A stretch of 7,893 bases of DNA from Gemmatimonadota bacterium (GTDB lineage Bacteria > Gemmatimonadota > Gemmatimonadetes > Longimicrobiales > Gaopeijiaceae): contig JAHHMJ010000637.1 of NCBI GenBank assembly GCA_018678395.1, forward strand, positions 1 to 7,893, given 5' to 3'. The position numbers were made by a program, and so were the translations under genes. Below, in pieces: positions 1-5,583 of this stretch. Numbering within the stretch: the first letter of the stretch is position 1; the number at the start of each line of letters is the position of its first letter. The notes beneath the pieces are model-generated. The model did no database searches, was not told the DNA's origin, and was given only the letters and a program-made list of their open reading frames with translations.

Positions 1-198
1 GAGGGCCGCCTTCAGCGCCTCCGAAGCATCCTTCTTGCCCGATCTCCGTTCCCGTTCGACCCTCGCGAGCACGCGGGCCACCGCGGCGTCCGGTAGGGAC
101 GCCTCGGCGTCGGCCGCATGGATCCCCATCTCCCGAAGAAGATGGAGCAGCGTGTCCGCCTGTACCTTCAGGTCCTTCGCTAGTTCGTCAACCCGCAT
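1..198 (-). CDS. infB: Translation initiation factor IF-2, N-terminal fragment (cut by left edge)
   Basis: Only the first 66 codons are in the window. The start reads MRVDELAKDLKVQADTLLHL, followed by LREMGI. This is the IF2_N helical subdomain found at the beginning of bacterial IF-2, and is known to begin in just this way (V-x-ELAKxL). It is followed by a charged Arg/Lys-rich stretch (VERERRSGKK) that begins the variable linker. IF-2 is a GTPase that brings fMet-tRNA to the 30S ribosome; the GTPase domains lie outside the window. The ATG at 198 overlaps the end of ylxQ by 11 bases, so translation is probably coupled. A GGAGG lies 12 bases upstream, which is long for a Shine-Dalgarno, but no other in-frame start is nearby. 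Identification rests on the N-terminal motif plus the rimP-nusA-ylxQ-infB gene order. Confidence 0.93.
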   Translation of the reverse strand, partial: MRVDELAKDLKVQADTLLHLLREMGIHAADAEASLPDAAVARVLARVERERRSGKKDASEALKAAL

Positions 199-565
199 AC
201 GTCTGGTCGTCCTCCAATGCTCGCGGCTCCCCCGCATGGGGACCCGCAGACTCGTCCAACTCCCGAAGGAGCCGGACGGCGAACCCGTCCTGGGTCACGC
301 CTACCGCGGTGTAGGGCGGACCCCCCACCGCGGCACCCAACTCGGCTCGGCGGCCGAAGTGCCTCACGGGCACCTCTCCATGCCGCAACAACCGTTCGAT
401 CTTGTCCGCCTGCGCCGGAGCGGCATCCTCCGCGAGGAGGACGAGCTCCACCTGCCCCTCGCGGAGGCCGGTCCGGACCGCGCCGGTGCCGAGAAGAAGC
501 GCACCGGCTCGACGCGCGAGCCCGAGGATCCGAAGGGCGTCAGCCCTCCGATTCCGCGGGCTCAT
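188..565 (-). CDS. ylxQ: YlxQ-type L7Ae-family RNA-binding protein
   Basis: A 125-residue protein of the ribosomal L7Ae/L30e/S12e/Gadd45 fold, the YlxQ group encoded between nusA and infB in many bacteria. The family diagnostics are visible: LGLARRAGALLLGTGAV (residues 14-30), the LVLLAEDAAP strand-turn (41-50), and the C-terminal TAVGVTQDGFAVRLL (86-100). Members are believed to bind kink-turn-like RNA; the cellular role is poorly known. The frame is open up to codon ATG 631, but the ATG at 565 is preferred because the next residues (MSPRNRRADALRILGLARRA) lead straight into the conserved domain and this leaves only a 26-base overlap with nusA. The tail after residue 103 (DESAGPHAGEPRALEDDQTYAG) is not conserved in the family as I know it. 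Its stop lies inside the infB start region, so all three genes are probably translationally coupled. Confidence 0.88.
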   Translation of the reverse strand: MSPRNRRADALRILGLARRAGALLLGTGAVRTGLREGQVELVLLAEDAAPAQADKIERLLRHGEVPVRHFGRRAELGAAVGGPPYTAVGVTQDGFAVRLLRELDESAGPHAGEPRALEDDQTYAG

Positions 566-1955
566 CACCGGCCGACTCGTCAGACTCGGCCTCGACGCCA
601 CCATCGACGTCATCCCCGGGCGCCTCATCACCGTCGGCGGCGGCCTCTTCGGCCGGCGCCTCTCCTTCGACGACCGTGAGCTGATCGATCAGCGAAAGCA
701 GCCGCTCGGCGTCCGCCTCCGTCAGCCCCTCGACCCGCAGGAAGTCCTGCGTTTCGAGGTCGATGATCTGGAGAAAAGTATTGTATCCAGCGGCATTCAG
801 GGCCGCCAGAGTCGTCGCCGGGAGCTCGAGTTCGGCGAGCGGGAAGTCGGCCGTCTCGTACTGGTCCTCGTCACGCTCACCGAAGAGCGAGAACTCCGGG
901 CCCTTCTCGAGCCACTCGCGAGAGCCGTAGAGGTCGATCTGCCACCCGATGAGCTGCGAAGCGAGACGGACGTTCTGCCCGTTGCGACCGATCGCGAGAG
1001 ACAACTGATCCTCGTCGACGATCGCCGTGATCACCTGCCGTTCGGGGTTCGACACCACGCGGGACACACGGGCCGGAGCCAGAGCGCGTCGCGCGAAGAC
1101 TTCGGTCTCGGGATGCCAGGGCACGATGTCGATGCGCTCGCCGCCCAATTCGGACACGACCGCCTGTACGCGCGATCCCTTCATACCCACGCACGCACCG
1201 ACGGGATCGATCGACTCGTCCCGGCTCGACACGGCGATCTTGGTCCGGCCGCCGACCTCTCTCGCGATCCGCTTGATCTCGACGATCTCCTGGTAGATCT
1301 CGGGCACCTCGAGCTTGAAGAGCGCCGAGACGAAGAGGGGATCGGCCCGGGACAGGATCAGCCGGGGGCCCTTCGGAGTCTCGTCGACCTTCTTGAGCAC
1401 GGCTCGAATCGGGTCTCCCTGCCGGAAGCGCTCGCGCGGGTTCTGCTCCTTCCAGGGGATGATCGCATCGGCGTCACGCGCGAGGTTGAGCATCACGACC
1501 ATCTTGCCGCGCTCGGTCTGCTGCACCTCGCCGGAGAGCAACTCCCCGACCCGGTCCTCGAACTCGTCCCGAATACGCTGGCGCTCCCCTTCGCGAACGC
1601 GCTGGACGATGCGCTGCTTCATCGCCATGACGGCGTTGCGACCGAACTGGGCGAAGTCGACCGGAACCTCCATGATGTCGCCGACTTCGAAGCCCGGATC
1701 GTCCCAGCGGGCCTCCTCCAGCGAGATCTCCGAGGACGGGTCCTCCACCTCGGCCACGACGCGACGCAGCACGACGATGTCGAATTCCCCCGTCGACTCG
1801 TCGATCGCGATCTCCGCATCCACGTTGGGTCCGTGAATCCGCATCAGGCCGGCGAGAATGCCGTCCTTGAGGAGATCGTGGACCTCATCCGGAGTGAGGT
1901 CCTTCGTCGATCCGATGTCTCGCAGCGCAGCTACGATCTGTCCGGCGTTCGCCAT
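540..1955 (-). CDS. nusA: Transcription termination/antitermination factor NusA
   Basis: A 471-residue NusA, the RNA polymerase-bound factor that controls pausing, intrinsic termination and antitermination. Domains in order: N-terminal RNAP-binding domain (about 1-135, with the typical AMKQRIVQRVREGER helix at 111-124), S1 domain (about 138-205, ending LILSRADPLFV), KH1 (about 225-285, with GACVGMKGSRVQAVV at 253-267 and ERIDIVPW at 273-280), KH2 (with AIGRNGQNVRLAS at 321-333), then one helix-hairpin-helix-like C-terminal repeat (about 376-425, with LRVEGLTEADAERLL). The last 42 residues (430-471) contain about 18 Asp/Glu and no Lys or Arg. E. coli NusA (495 aa) instead ends in two folded acidic repeats. 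An AGAGG lies five bases before the ATG. It follows rimP by 27 bases and overlaps ylxQ by 26. Confidence 0.98.
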   Translation of the reverse strand: MANAGQIVAALRDIGSTKDLTPDEVHDLLKDGILAGLMRIHGPNVDAEIAIDESTGEFDIVVLRRVVAEVEDPSSEISLEEARWDDPGFEVGDIMEVPVDFAQFGRNAVMAMKQRIVQRVREGERQRIRDEFEDRVGELLSGEVQQTERGKMVVMLNLARDADAIIPWKEQNPRERFRQGDPIRAVLKKVDETPKGPRLILSRADPLFVSALFKLEVPEIYQEIVEIKRIAREVGGRTKIAVSSRDESIDPVGACVGMKGSRVQAVVSELGGERIDIVPWHPETEVFARRALAPARVSRVVSNPERQVITAIVDEDQLSLAIGRNGQNVRLASQLIGWQIDLYGSREWLEKGPEFSLFGERDEDQYETADFPLAELELPATTLAALNAAGYNTFLQIIDLETQDFLRVEGLTEADAERLLSLIDQLTVVEGEAPAEEAAADGDEAPGDDVDGGVEAESDESAGDEPAESEG

Positions 1956-1982
1956 GTCGTCCTCTTGCGTCCAGGACCCGCT

Positions 1983-2462
1983 TCAGGCCCACCGATACAC
2001 CACGTGAGCCCCCGTCACTTCGTCGAGGGGCACCTCCACCTCGGACCCGTCGGGCAGCCGAAGCCGAATCCGATCATCGTCCGAAGACAACCCGAGCAGG
2101 ACGCCTTCCAGGCGCCGAGCCCGACCCGCGAGGAGGCCGTTCCCTCGAACCGCGACCTCCTCCCCTGCGAACCGCACGAAATCCCGAGGCCTCACCAGGG
2201 GCCGATCGACCCCGGGTGACGACACCTCGAGCACGTACCGCTCCGGAAGCACATCCACCGTGTCCAGCCAGGGTTCGAGACCCCGGCTCACGACGGCACA
2301 GTCGTCGACCGTGACCGACCCCTCACCCTCCGGCCGGTCGATCCGAAGTCGAATGATGGGACGCCGTAAGCTGCCCGCCCACTCCGTGTGAACCAGCTCG
2401 AAGCCGAGTTCAGCGACCCGAGCGTCCAACTGGTCCGCGACCGGAGCGACCGGAGCCGCCAT
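1983..2462 (-). CDS. rimP: Ribosome maturation factor RimP
   Basis: A 159-residue RimP, which assists assembly of the 30S subunit before translation starts. The N-terminal alpha/beta domain (about 5-88) shows the family pattern: LGFELVHTEW (19-28), RLRIDRPEGEGSVTVDDCAVVSR (spread over 38-60), and the signature YVLEVSSPGVDRPL (76-89), followed by the RPRDFVRFAG strand that starts the C-terminal SH3-like domain (about 90-159, ending EVEVPLDEVTGAHVVYRW). The length is typical. The ATG at 2462 is supported by a GGAGG six bases upstream and by the usual family N-terminus. It is first in the rimP-nusA-ylxQ-infB operon and sits behind its own promoter and leader (see 2528-2625), so it probably sets expression of the whole operon. 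Confidence 0.97.
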   Translation of the reverse strand: MAAPVAPVADQLDARVAELGFELVHTEWAGSLRRPIIRLRIDRPEGEGSVTVDDCAVVSRGLEPWLDTVDVLPERYVLEVSSPGVDRPLVRPRDFVRFAGEEVAVRGNGLLAGRARRLEGVLLGLSSDDDRIRLRLPDGSEVEVPLDEVTGAHVVYRWA

Positions 2463-2527
2463 ACGCCACCTCCACCGCGGGTTCGCGCCACTTTTAGGTG
2501 ACCCGAAAACCCTTGACCATGCCGAAT

Positions 2528-2554
2528 AAAAAAGCGGGGGCGAACCGCTCCCCC
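2528..2554 (-). terminator. Terminator-like hairpin with U6 tract in the rimP leader
   Basis: On the minus strand the RNA would read GGGGG-AG-CG-GUU-CG-CCCCC followed by GCUUUUUU. The stem has seven G-C pairs with a two-base bulge and a three-base loop, directly followed by six U residues: the form of an intrinsic terminator. It lies between the promoter at 2597-2625 and the rimP start at 2462, so it would act on transcripts that are about to enter rimP. It could also end read-through from the gene stopping at 2632. No energy was calculated. Confidence 0.75.
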
Positions 2555-2565
2555 ACTTCGAAGGG

Positions 2566-2582
2566 GCCGCTCCAAAGGCGGC
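2566..2582 (-). promoter_or_regulatory. Upstream leader hairpin, possible antiterminator partner
   Basis: In the minus-strand RNA, GCCGC (2582-2578) pairs with GCGGC (2570-2566) around a seven-base loop. The CCCC at 2566-2563 could instead pair with the GGGG at 2554-2551 that forms the 5' arm of the terminator. The first GCCGC could also pair with the GCGG of the terminator stem (2548-2545), because GGAGCGG is repeated in the two places. Such overlapping partners are typical of attenuators. This is inferred by eye, without folding software. Confidence 0.4.
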
Positions 2583-2596
2583 GCTTCCGAGGACGG

Positions 2597-2625
2597 AGTA
2601 TAGAGGTATCGCGCCCGCGGTTCAA
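2597..2625 (-). promoter_or_regulatory. Sigma70-type promoter for the rimP-nusA-ylxQ-infB operon
   Basis: On the minus strand: TTGAAC (plus positions 2620-2625), a 17-base spacer, then TATACT (2597-2602). The -10 matches consensus at five of six positions and the -35 at four of six, with ideal spacing, in otherwise very GC-rich DNA. The -35 begins just after the stop codon (2632-2634) of the upstream gene. Transcription would start near 2590, leaving a leader of about 128 bases before the rimP ATG. Confidence 0.72.
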
Positions 2626-2631
2626 GCCGGA

Positions 2632-3096
2632 TCAGTCGGTGGCCGAAGGATCTCCCGCCTCTCCGGAGGCCGCCTGCGAGGGCGCGGACCCCGCGTCTCG
2701 CGACGGGTCCTCCGCCGCATCGGACGAGGCCGCTTCCGCCGACTGGACGGGGTGCTCGACCCCCAGCAGTACCTCCAGCGCCGCGACCCGCCGCTCCAAG
2801 TTCTCATATTCGGCGCGGGTCCCGAAGTCGAACCGATCCCGTGCGTCGCTCGTCGCGTCGCGTGCGCGCTCCACCGCCCGGCCCCAGAGTTCTCGAGCGC
2901 GGTCGGTGGTCAGGTCCCCGCGGTCGCGGGCGTCCGTGAAGGTCTCCTCGAGCGCTTCCTTGAACGCCCCGAAGGCTTCCTTGCCGCGGTCGAAGCCGCG
3001 CCCGACGCGCTCACGCGCCGAGGCGCTCCAGGCGGTATCGTCCTGGTCCTCGTCATCGCCCGTGTGCGCGTTCTCCGGTCCCTGCTTCGACTCCAT
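2632..3096 (-). CDS. Small acidic coiled-coil protein, phasin-like (function unknown)
   Basis: A 154-residue soluble protein with no signal peptide or membrane segment. Residues 1-22 are acidic (GDDEDQDD). Residues about 28-112 are a charged amphipathic helical region, including a DLTTDRARELWGRAVERARD segment (61-80), then FDFGTRAEYENLERRVAALEVLLG (89-112), a heptad-like coiled coil. Residues 113-154 are a low-complexity Ala/Ser/Asp/Glu tail. The arrangement of a 'G-D/E-L-T-x-x-x-A-R-E-L' helix, an acidic or charged spacer and a terminal 'E-x-L-E-R-R-V-A-A-L-E' coiled coil resembles phasins/PHA-granule regulators and, at the C-terminus, UbiK/BMFP proteins. No catalytic motif is visible, so function is not assigned. 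A GGGAG lies six bases before the ATG. It starts 48 bases after murA and is probably co-transcribed with it. Confidence 0.8.
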   Translation of the reverse strand: MESKQGPENAHTGDDEDQDDTAWSASARERVGRGFDRGKEAFGAFKEALEETFTDARDRGDLTTDRARELWGRAVERARDATSDARDRFDFGTRAEYENLERRVAALEVLLGVEHPVQSAEAASSDAAEDPSRDAGSAPSQAASGEAGDPSATD

Positions 3097-3144
3097 ATCG
3101 CTCTCCCGTGGCGTGCGCCCGCTCGTACGTGTGATCGCCCCGCC

Positions 3145-4467
3145 CTACGAGCCGGCGGGCGCCGTCGTTTCGCTTCGGTCCCAGTCGTCGTGTTCGCGCC
3201 GAATCCCGGCACCCAGTGCGCGCAAGCGCTCGTCGATCCGCTCGTACCCCCGCTCGATCTGCCCGATGTTGTGGATCTCGCTCACACCCTCCGCACCCAG
3301 AGCCGCGATCAGCAGCGCCATCCCCGCGCGGATATCCGGACTCTCGACGGTCCCGCCGCGCAGCGCCGCGGGGCCGACGACGACCGCCCGGTGGGGGTCG
3401 CAGAGAATGATGCGCGCGCCCATTCCGACCAGTTTGTCGGTGAAGAACATTCGCGACTCGAACATCTTCTCGTGGATCAGGATCGTGCCGTGGCAACGGG
3501 TCGCGGTGACCAGCGCGATCGAGGTCAGGTCGGCGGGAAACGCCGGCCACGGACCGTCGTCGATCTTCGGCACCGCACCGAAAGCGTCGTGGCGGATCAC
3601 GTGGTCGCCCGAACCATGCACGCGCAGATCCGCACCCTCGACCGAGCACTCGACCCCCAGGCGCCGAAACCCGAGCAGGGTCGAATGGAGATGCTGCACG
3701 GGCGCGTCCTCGATGACGAGGTCGCTTCCCGTGACCGCCGCCAGGCCGATGAACGAACCCGTCTCGATGTGATCCGAACCGAGGGCGAACGTGGCCCCGT
3801 CGAGGCGCTCGACGCCCTCGATCTCGAGGCGACTGGTGCCGATGCCGGAGATCCGCGCGCCCATCGCGTTCAGCATGTGGCAAAGATCCTGAACGTGCGG
3901 CTCCGCGGCGGCGTTCTGTAGAATCGTCACGCCCCGCGCCAGCACGGCCGCCATGATCGCGTTCTCCGTCCCGGTCACCGACGGTTCGTCCAGGAAGATC
4001 GGTGCACCGGATAGACCCGCTGGGGCGTGGATCCGGAAGTCCTCACCGAGCTCGACCTCCGCGCCGAGCGACTCGAATGCGAGGAAGTGCGTGTCCATGC
4101 GCCGGCGACCGATCACGTCACCCCCCGGCGGCGGCAGGCGCACGTCGCCGAACCGCGCGAGGAGCGGGCCCGCGAGCAGCAGTGACGCGCGAATGCGCGC
4201 CGCCTGCTTCCGGTCGACTCGGCCCACGCTCACCGCCCCGCTGTCGACCCTCACCTGGTTCGGACCGCTCCAGTCGACCGAGGCATCCAGCGACTCGAGA
4301 ATGTCCAGGAGCGTCAGGACGTCGCGGATGCGGGGTACGTTGTCGACCGTGACCGGGCGATCGGTCAGCAACGTGGCCGCCAGACAGGGCAAGGCGGCGT
4401 TCTTGTTGCCGGCCGGACGAATGCGCCCGGAGAGGACGCGCCCGCCCTCGACGACGAAGCAGCTCAT
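3145..4467 (-). CDS. murA: UDP-N-acetylglucosamine 1-carboxyvinyltransferase MurA, Asp-type active site
   Basis: A 440-residue MurA that transfers enolpyruvate from PEP to UDP-GlcNAc, the first committed step of peptidoglycan synthesis in the cytoplasm. Visible family features: PAGNKNAALP with the Lys22-Asn23 pair; the active-site loop PPGGDVIGRRRMDTH (113-127); FPADL with the general-base Asp313; SPDIRAG with Arg380; and IERGYERI with Arg406 near the C-terminus. The loop residue that is Cys115 in E. coli is Asp117 here. The same substitution is known in Mycobacterium, Chlamydia and Borrelia MurA, which are insensitive to fosfomycin. The frame is open up to an ATG at 4563, but the start at 4467 (MSCFVVEGG) aligns with the usual N-terminus and lies about 36 bases downstream of the predicted transcription start. 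No clear Shine-Dalgarno is visible. The gene is divergent from the EIIA gene. Confidence 0.96.
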   Translation of the reverse strand: MSCFVVEGGRVLSGRIRPAGNKNAALPCLAATLLTDRPVTVDNVPRIRDVLTLLDILESLDASVDWSGPNQVRVDSGAVSVGRVDRKQAARIRASLLLAGPLLARFGDVRLPPPGGDVIGRRRMDTHFLAFESLGAEVELGEDFRIHAPAGLSGAPIFLDEPSVTGTENAIMAAVLARGVTILQNAAAEPHVQDLCHMLNAMGARISGIGTSRLEIEGVERLDGATFALGSDHIETGSFIGLAAVTGSDLVIEDAPVQHLHSTLLGFRRLGVECSVEGADLRVHGSGDHVIRHDAFGAVPKIDDGPWPAFPADLTSIALVTATRCHGTILIHEKMFESRMFFTDKLVGMGARIILCDPHRAVVVGPAALRGGTVESPDIRAGMALLIAALGAEGVSEIHNIGQIERGYERIDERLRALGAGIRREHDDWDRSETTAPAGS

Positions 4468-4509
4468 GACGGTACCGGGTGAAGGACGGACGGACCCTGA
4501 GGGGGCGGA

Positions 4510-4538
4510 ATCATAGAAAGGGGTCGGGAGGGGAGCAA
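4510..4538 (-). promoter_or_regulatory. Probable murA promoter
   Basis: On the minus strand: TTGCTC (4533-4538), a 17-base spacer, then TATGAT (4510-4515). The -10 matches consensus at five of six positions, the -35 at only three. A start near 4503 would give a leader of about 36 bases before the murA ATG at 4467. The location within the otherwise non-coding divergent region supports it. Confidence 0.55.
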
Positions 4539-4603
4539 ACCGCTGCCAAACCGTGGGATGCACGCCCCGTGCCGACGCGTGCGGGCGGCCGCTCCGGAGT
4601 CGC

Positions 4604-4633
4604 TTGACACCCGTCCGTCGGTCCGTCTAGGAT
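4604..4633 (+). promoter_or_regulatory. Probable promoter of the EIIA/PII-like/antiporter operon
   Basis: A perfect TTGACA (4604-4609) is followed by an 18-base spacer and TAGGAT (4628-4633, four of six matches). Transcription would start near 4640, about 107 bases before the EIIA ATG. The spacer contains GTCCGTCGGTCCGTC, a repeat whose reverse complement (GACGGACC, 4489-4496) also occurs in the murA leader. It is the only clear plus-strand promoter ahead of the operon. Confidence 0.6.
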
Positions 4634-4674
4634 CAGGCGCCCACACCCCTCCCGAAGCATGCCGGGGTCCACGA

Positions 4675-4700
4675 GGGCGGTCACAATCCGAGCACCGCCC
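4675..4700 (+). promoter_or_regulatory. Inverted repeat in the 5' leader of the EIIA operon
   Basis: GGGCGGT (4675-4681) and ACCGCCC (4694-4700) form a perfect seven-base inverted repeat separated by 12 bases. There is no T tract after it, so it is not an intrinsic terminator. It could be an RNA leader hairpin or a protein-binding operator between the promoter and the ATG at 4747. In DNA this rich in G and C, chance occurrence is quite possible. Confidence 0.3.
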
Positions 4701-4746
4701 GCCGCCACCCGGTTCTCCCGCTCATCCTGCTTCGCGACAGGCCGTC

Positions 4747-5211
4747 ATGCGTCTGAACGAGTATCTCCGCGCCGACCTCGTCCTGACCGGACTCGACGCC
4801 GGCGACCGCAACGGGGTGATCGATGCGCTCGCCGAGCACCTGACCGGCTCCGGGGTGGTCGCGGACGCCCGTGGTGCCGCTCGGGCACTGCTCAAGCGCG
4901 AGCAGGCGTTCACCACGGCGATGGGGCATGGGATGGCGCTTCCCCACGCCACCCTTCCGGGCCTGGAGCGCGCCGTGCTCATGGTCGCGCTGGCCGCCCG
5001 ACCCATCCAGTTCGGCCCCGACGAGACCGATCCCGTACGGATCTTCTTCGTCCTGCTGTCTCCTCCCGGGCGCGAGGGGGAACACATCAAGCTGCTGGCA
5101 CGCATCTGCCGGCTCGTCCGCCACCCGGGATTCGTCGACGAGCTCTCGGCCGCCGGCGACGGTGTCGAAGTGGTCCGGGTGATTCGTCGGGTCGACGAGC
5201 AGCACGTCTGA
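4747..5211 (+). CDS. Stand-alone PTS EIIA-like protein (fructose/Ntr type)
   Basis: A 154-residue single-domain protein of the PTS EIIA type 2 family (fructose/mannitol/Ntr). The start MRLNEYLRADLVLTGLDAGD and the helix VIDALAEHL match the family N-terminus. The active-site region TTAMGHGMALPHATLPGLE (57-74) carries the phosphorylatable His67 in the conserved 'ALPHA' context. EGEHIKLLARICRLVRHP (110-127) is the second conserved helix, with His113 next to the active site in known structures. No EIIB, EIIC, HPr or EI domain is present in the window, so a regulatory role like EIIA-Ntr (PtsN, which controls K+ transport in E. coli) is more likely than sugar uptake. The ATG at 4747 is chosen because the domain begins there; only a weak AGG lies upstream. 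It is first in a tight operon with a PII-like gene and an antiporter. Confidence 0.9.
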   Translation: MRLNEYLRADLVLTGLDAGDRNGVIDALAEHLTGSGVVADARGAARALLKREQAFTTAMGHGMALPHATLPGLERAVLMVALAARPIQFGPDETDPVRIFFVLLSPPGREGEHIKLLARICRLVRHPGFVDELSAAGDGVEVVRVIRRVDEQHV

Positions 5212-5220
5212 GGCGGCGCC

Positions 5221-5577
5221 ATGCAGATGCTCATCGCCGTGGTCAACGACCCGGACAAGATCGACGAGATCCTCTCGGGCTTTCTCGAACTCGGCATCAC
5301 CGGGGCCACGGTGCTCTCGTCCGAAGGCATGGGCCGAGTCCTGTCGCACGACATCCCGATCTTCGCCGGCCTGCAGACCCTGCTGACGGGAAGTCGGCCC
5401 CAGAACCGCACGCTGTTCTCGGTCGTCACCGATGAGAAGCTGGAGCCGGCGTTCGCCCTGCTACAGGACGTGTGCGGGGATCTCGACGATCCGGCGACGG
5501 GAATCGCCTTCTCCCTTCCGGTGACCAAGGTCGTGGGACTCGCGCCCGAACTGGGTGAGAGCGCCGGGCCCGCCTGA
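5221..5577 (+). CDS. PII-like small signalling protein
   Basis: A 118-residue protein with the PII/ferredoxin-like pattern. Strand 1 is MLIAVVND (3-10), helix 1 is KIDEILSGFLELGITG (13-28), and strand 2 is ATVLSSEGMGR (29-39). A T-loop-like region follows (about 40-63, with an IPIFAGLQTLLTG segment). Then come strand 3 LFSVVTDE (65-72), helix 2 KLEPAFALLQDVCG (73-86), and DDPATGIAFSLPVTKVVGL (89-107), which corresponds to the GxGKIFVLPV-type strand of PII proteins. True PII proteins (GlnB/GlnK) carry a uridylylated Tyr in the T-loop; no such Tyr is seen, so this is a PII-like protein rather than a classical nitrogen regulator. PII and PII-like proteins often sit beside and control a transporter. 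A GAGG seven bases before the ATG overlaps the EIIA stop; the antiporter begins six bases after its own stop. Confidence 0.8.
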   Translation: MQMLIAVVNDPDKIDEILSGFLELGITGATVLSSEGMGRVLSHDIPIFAGLQTLLTGSRPQNRTLFSVVTDEKLEPAFALLQDVCGDLDDPATGIAFSLPVTKVVGLAPELGESAGPA

Positions 5578-5583
5578 CGGCTC

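Noticed and set aside
402..2219. 605-codon open frame on the plus strand, antisense to nusA and rimP
   Set aside because: It lies opposite clearly identified NusA, RimP and YlxQ. Long antisense frames are expected in GC-rich coding DNA, and its protein is Arg/Leu/Asp-rich without recognisable domains.
2494..2520. Eight-residue leader peptide frame (MVKGFRVT) between the terminator and rimP
   Set aside because: It has no ribosome-binding sequence, carries no run of a single regulatory amino acid, and lies after rather than before the terminator.
2512..2533. TTGACC followed by AATAAA on the plus strand as a promoter
   Set aside because: The two elements are only about eight bases apart, far from the 16-18 required, and the A-run is explained as the terminator U tract on the other strand.
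3125..3160. Inverted repeat CCCGCC/GGCGGG around the murA stop as a terminator
   Set aside because: No U tract follows on the minus strand, and the next gene starts within 48 bases, suggesting read-through rather than termination.
2498..3921. Long plus-strand frames (424 and 389 codons) opposite the phasin-like gene and murA
   Set aside because: Both are antisense to MurA, which is unmistakable, and they show only biased Ser/Arg or Asp/Arg composition.
4467..4563. Upstream ATG that would add 32 residues to MurA
   Set aside because: The extension is not homologous to MurA N-termini and would begin upstream of the probable murA promoter at 4510-4538.
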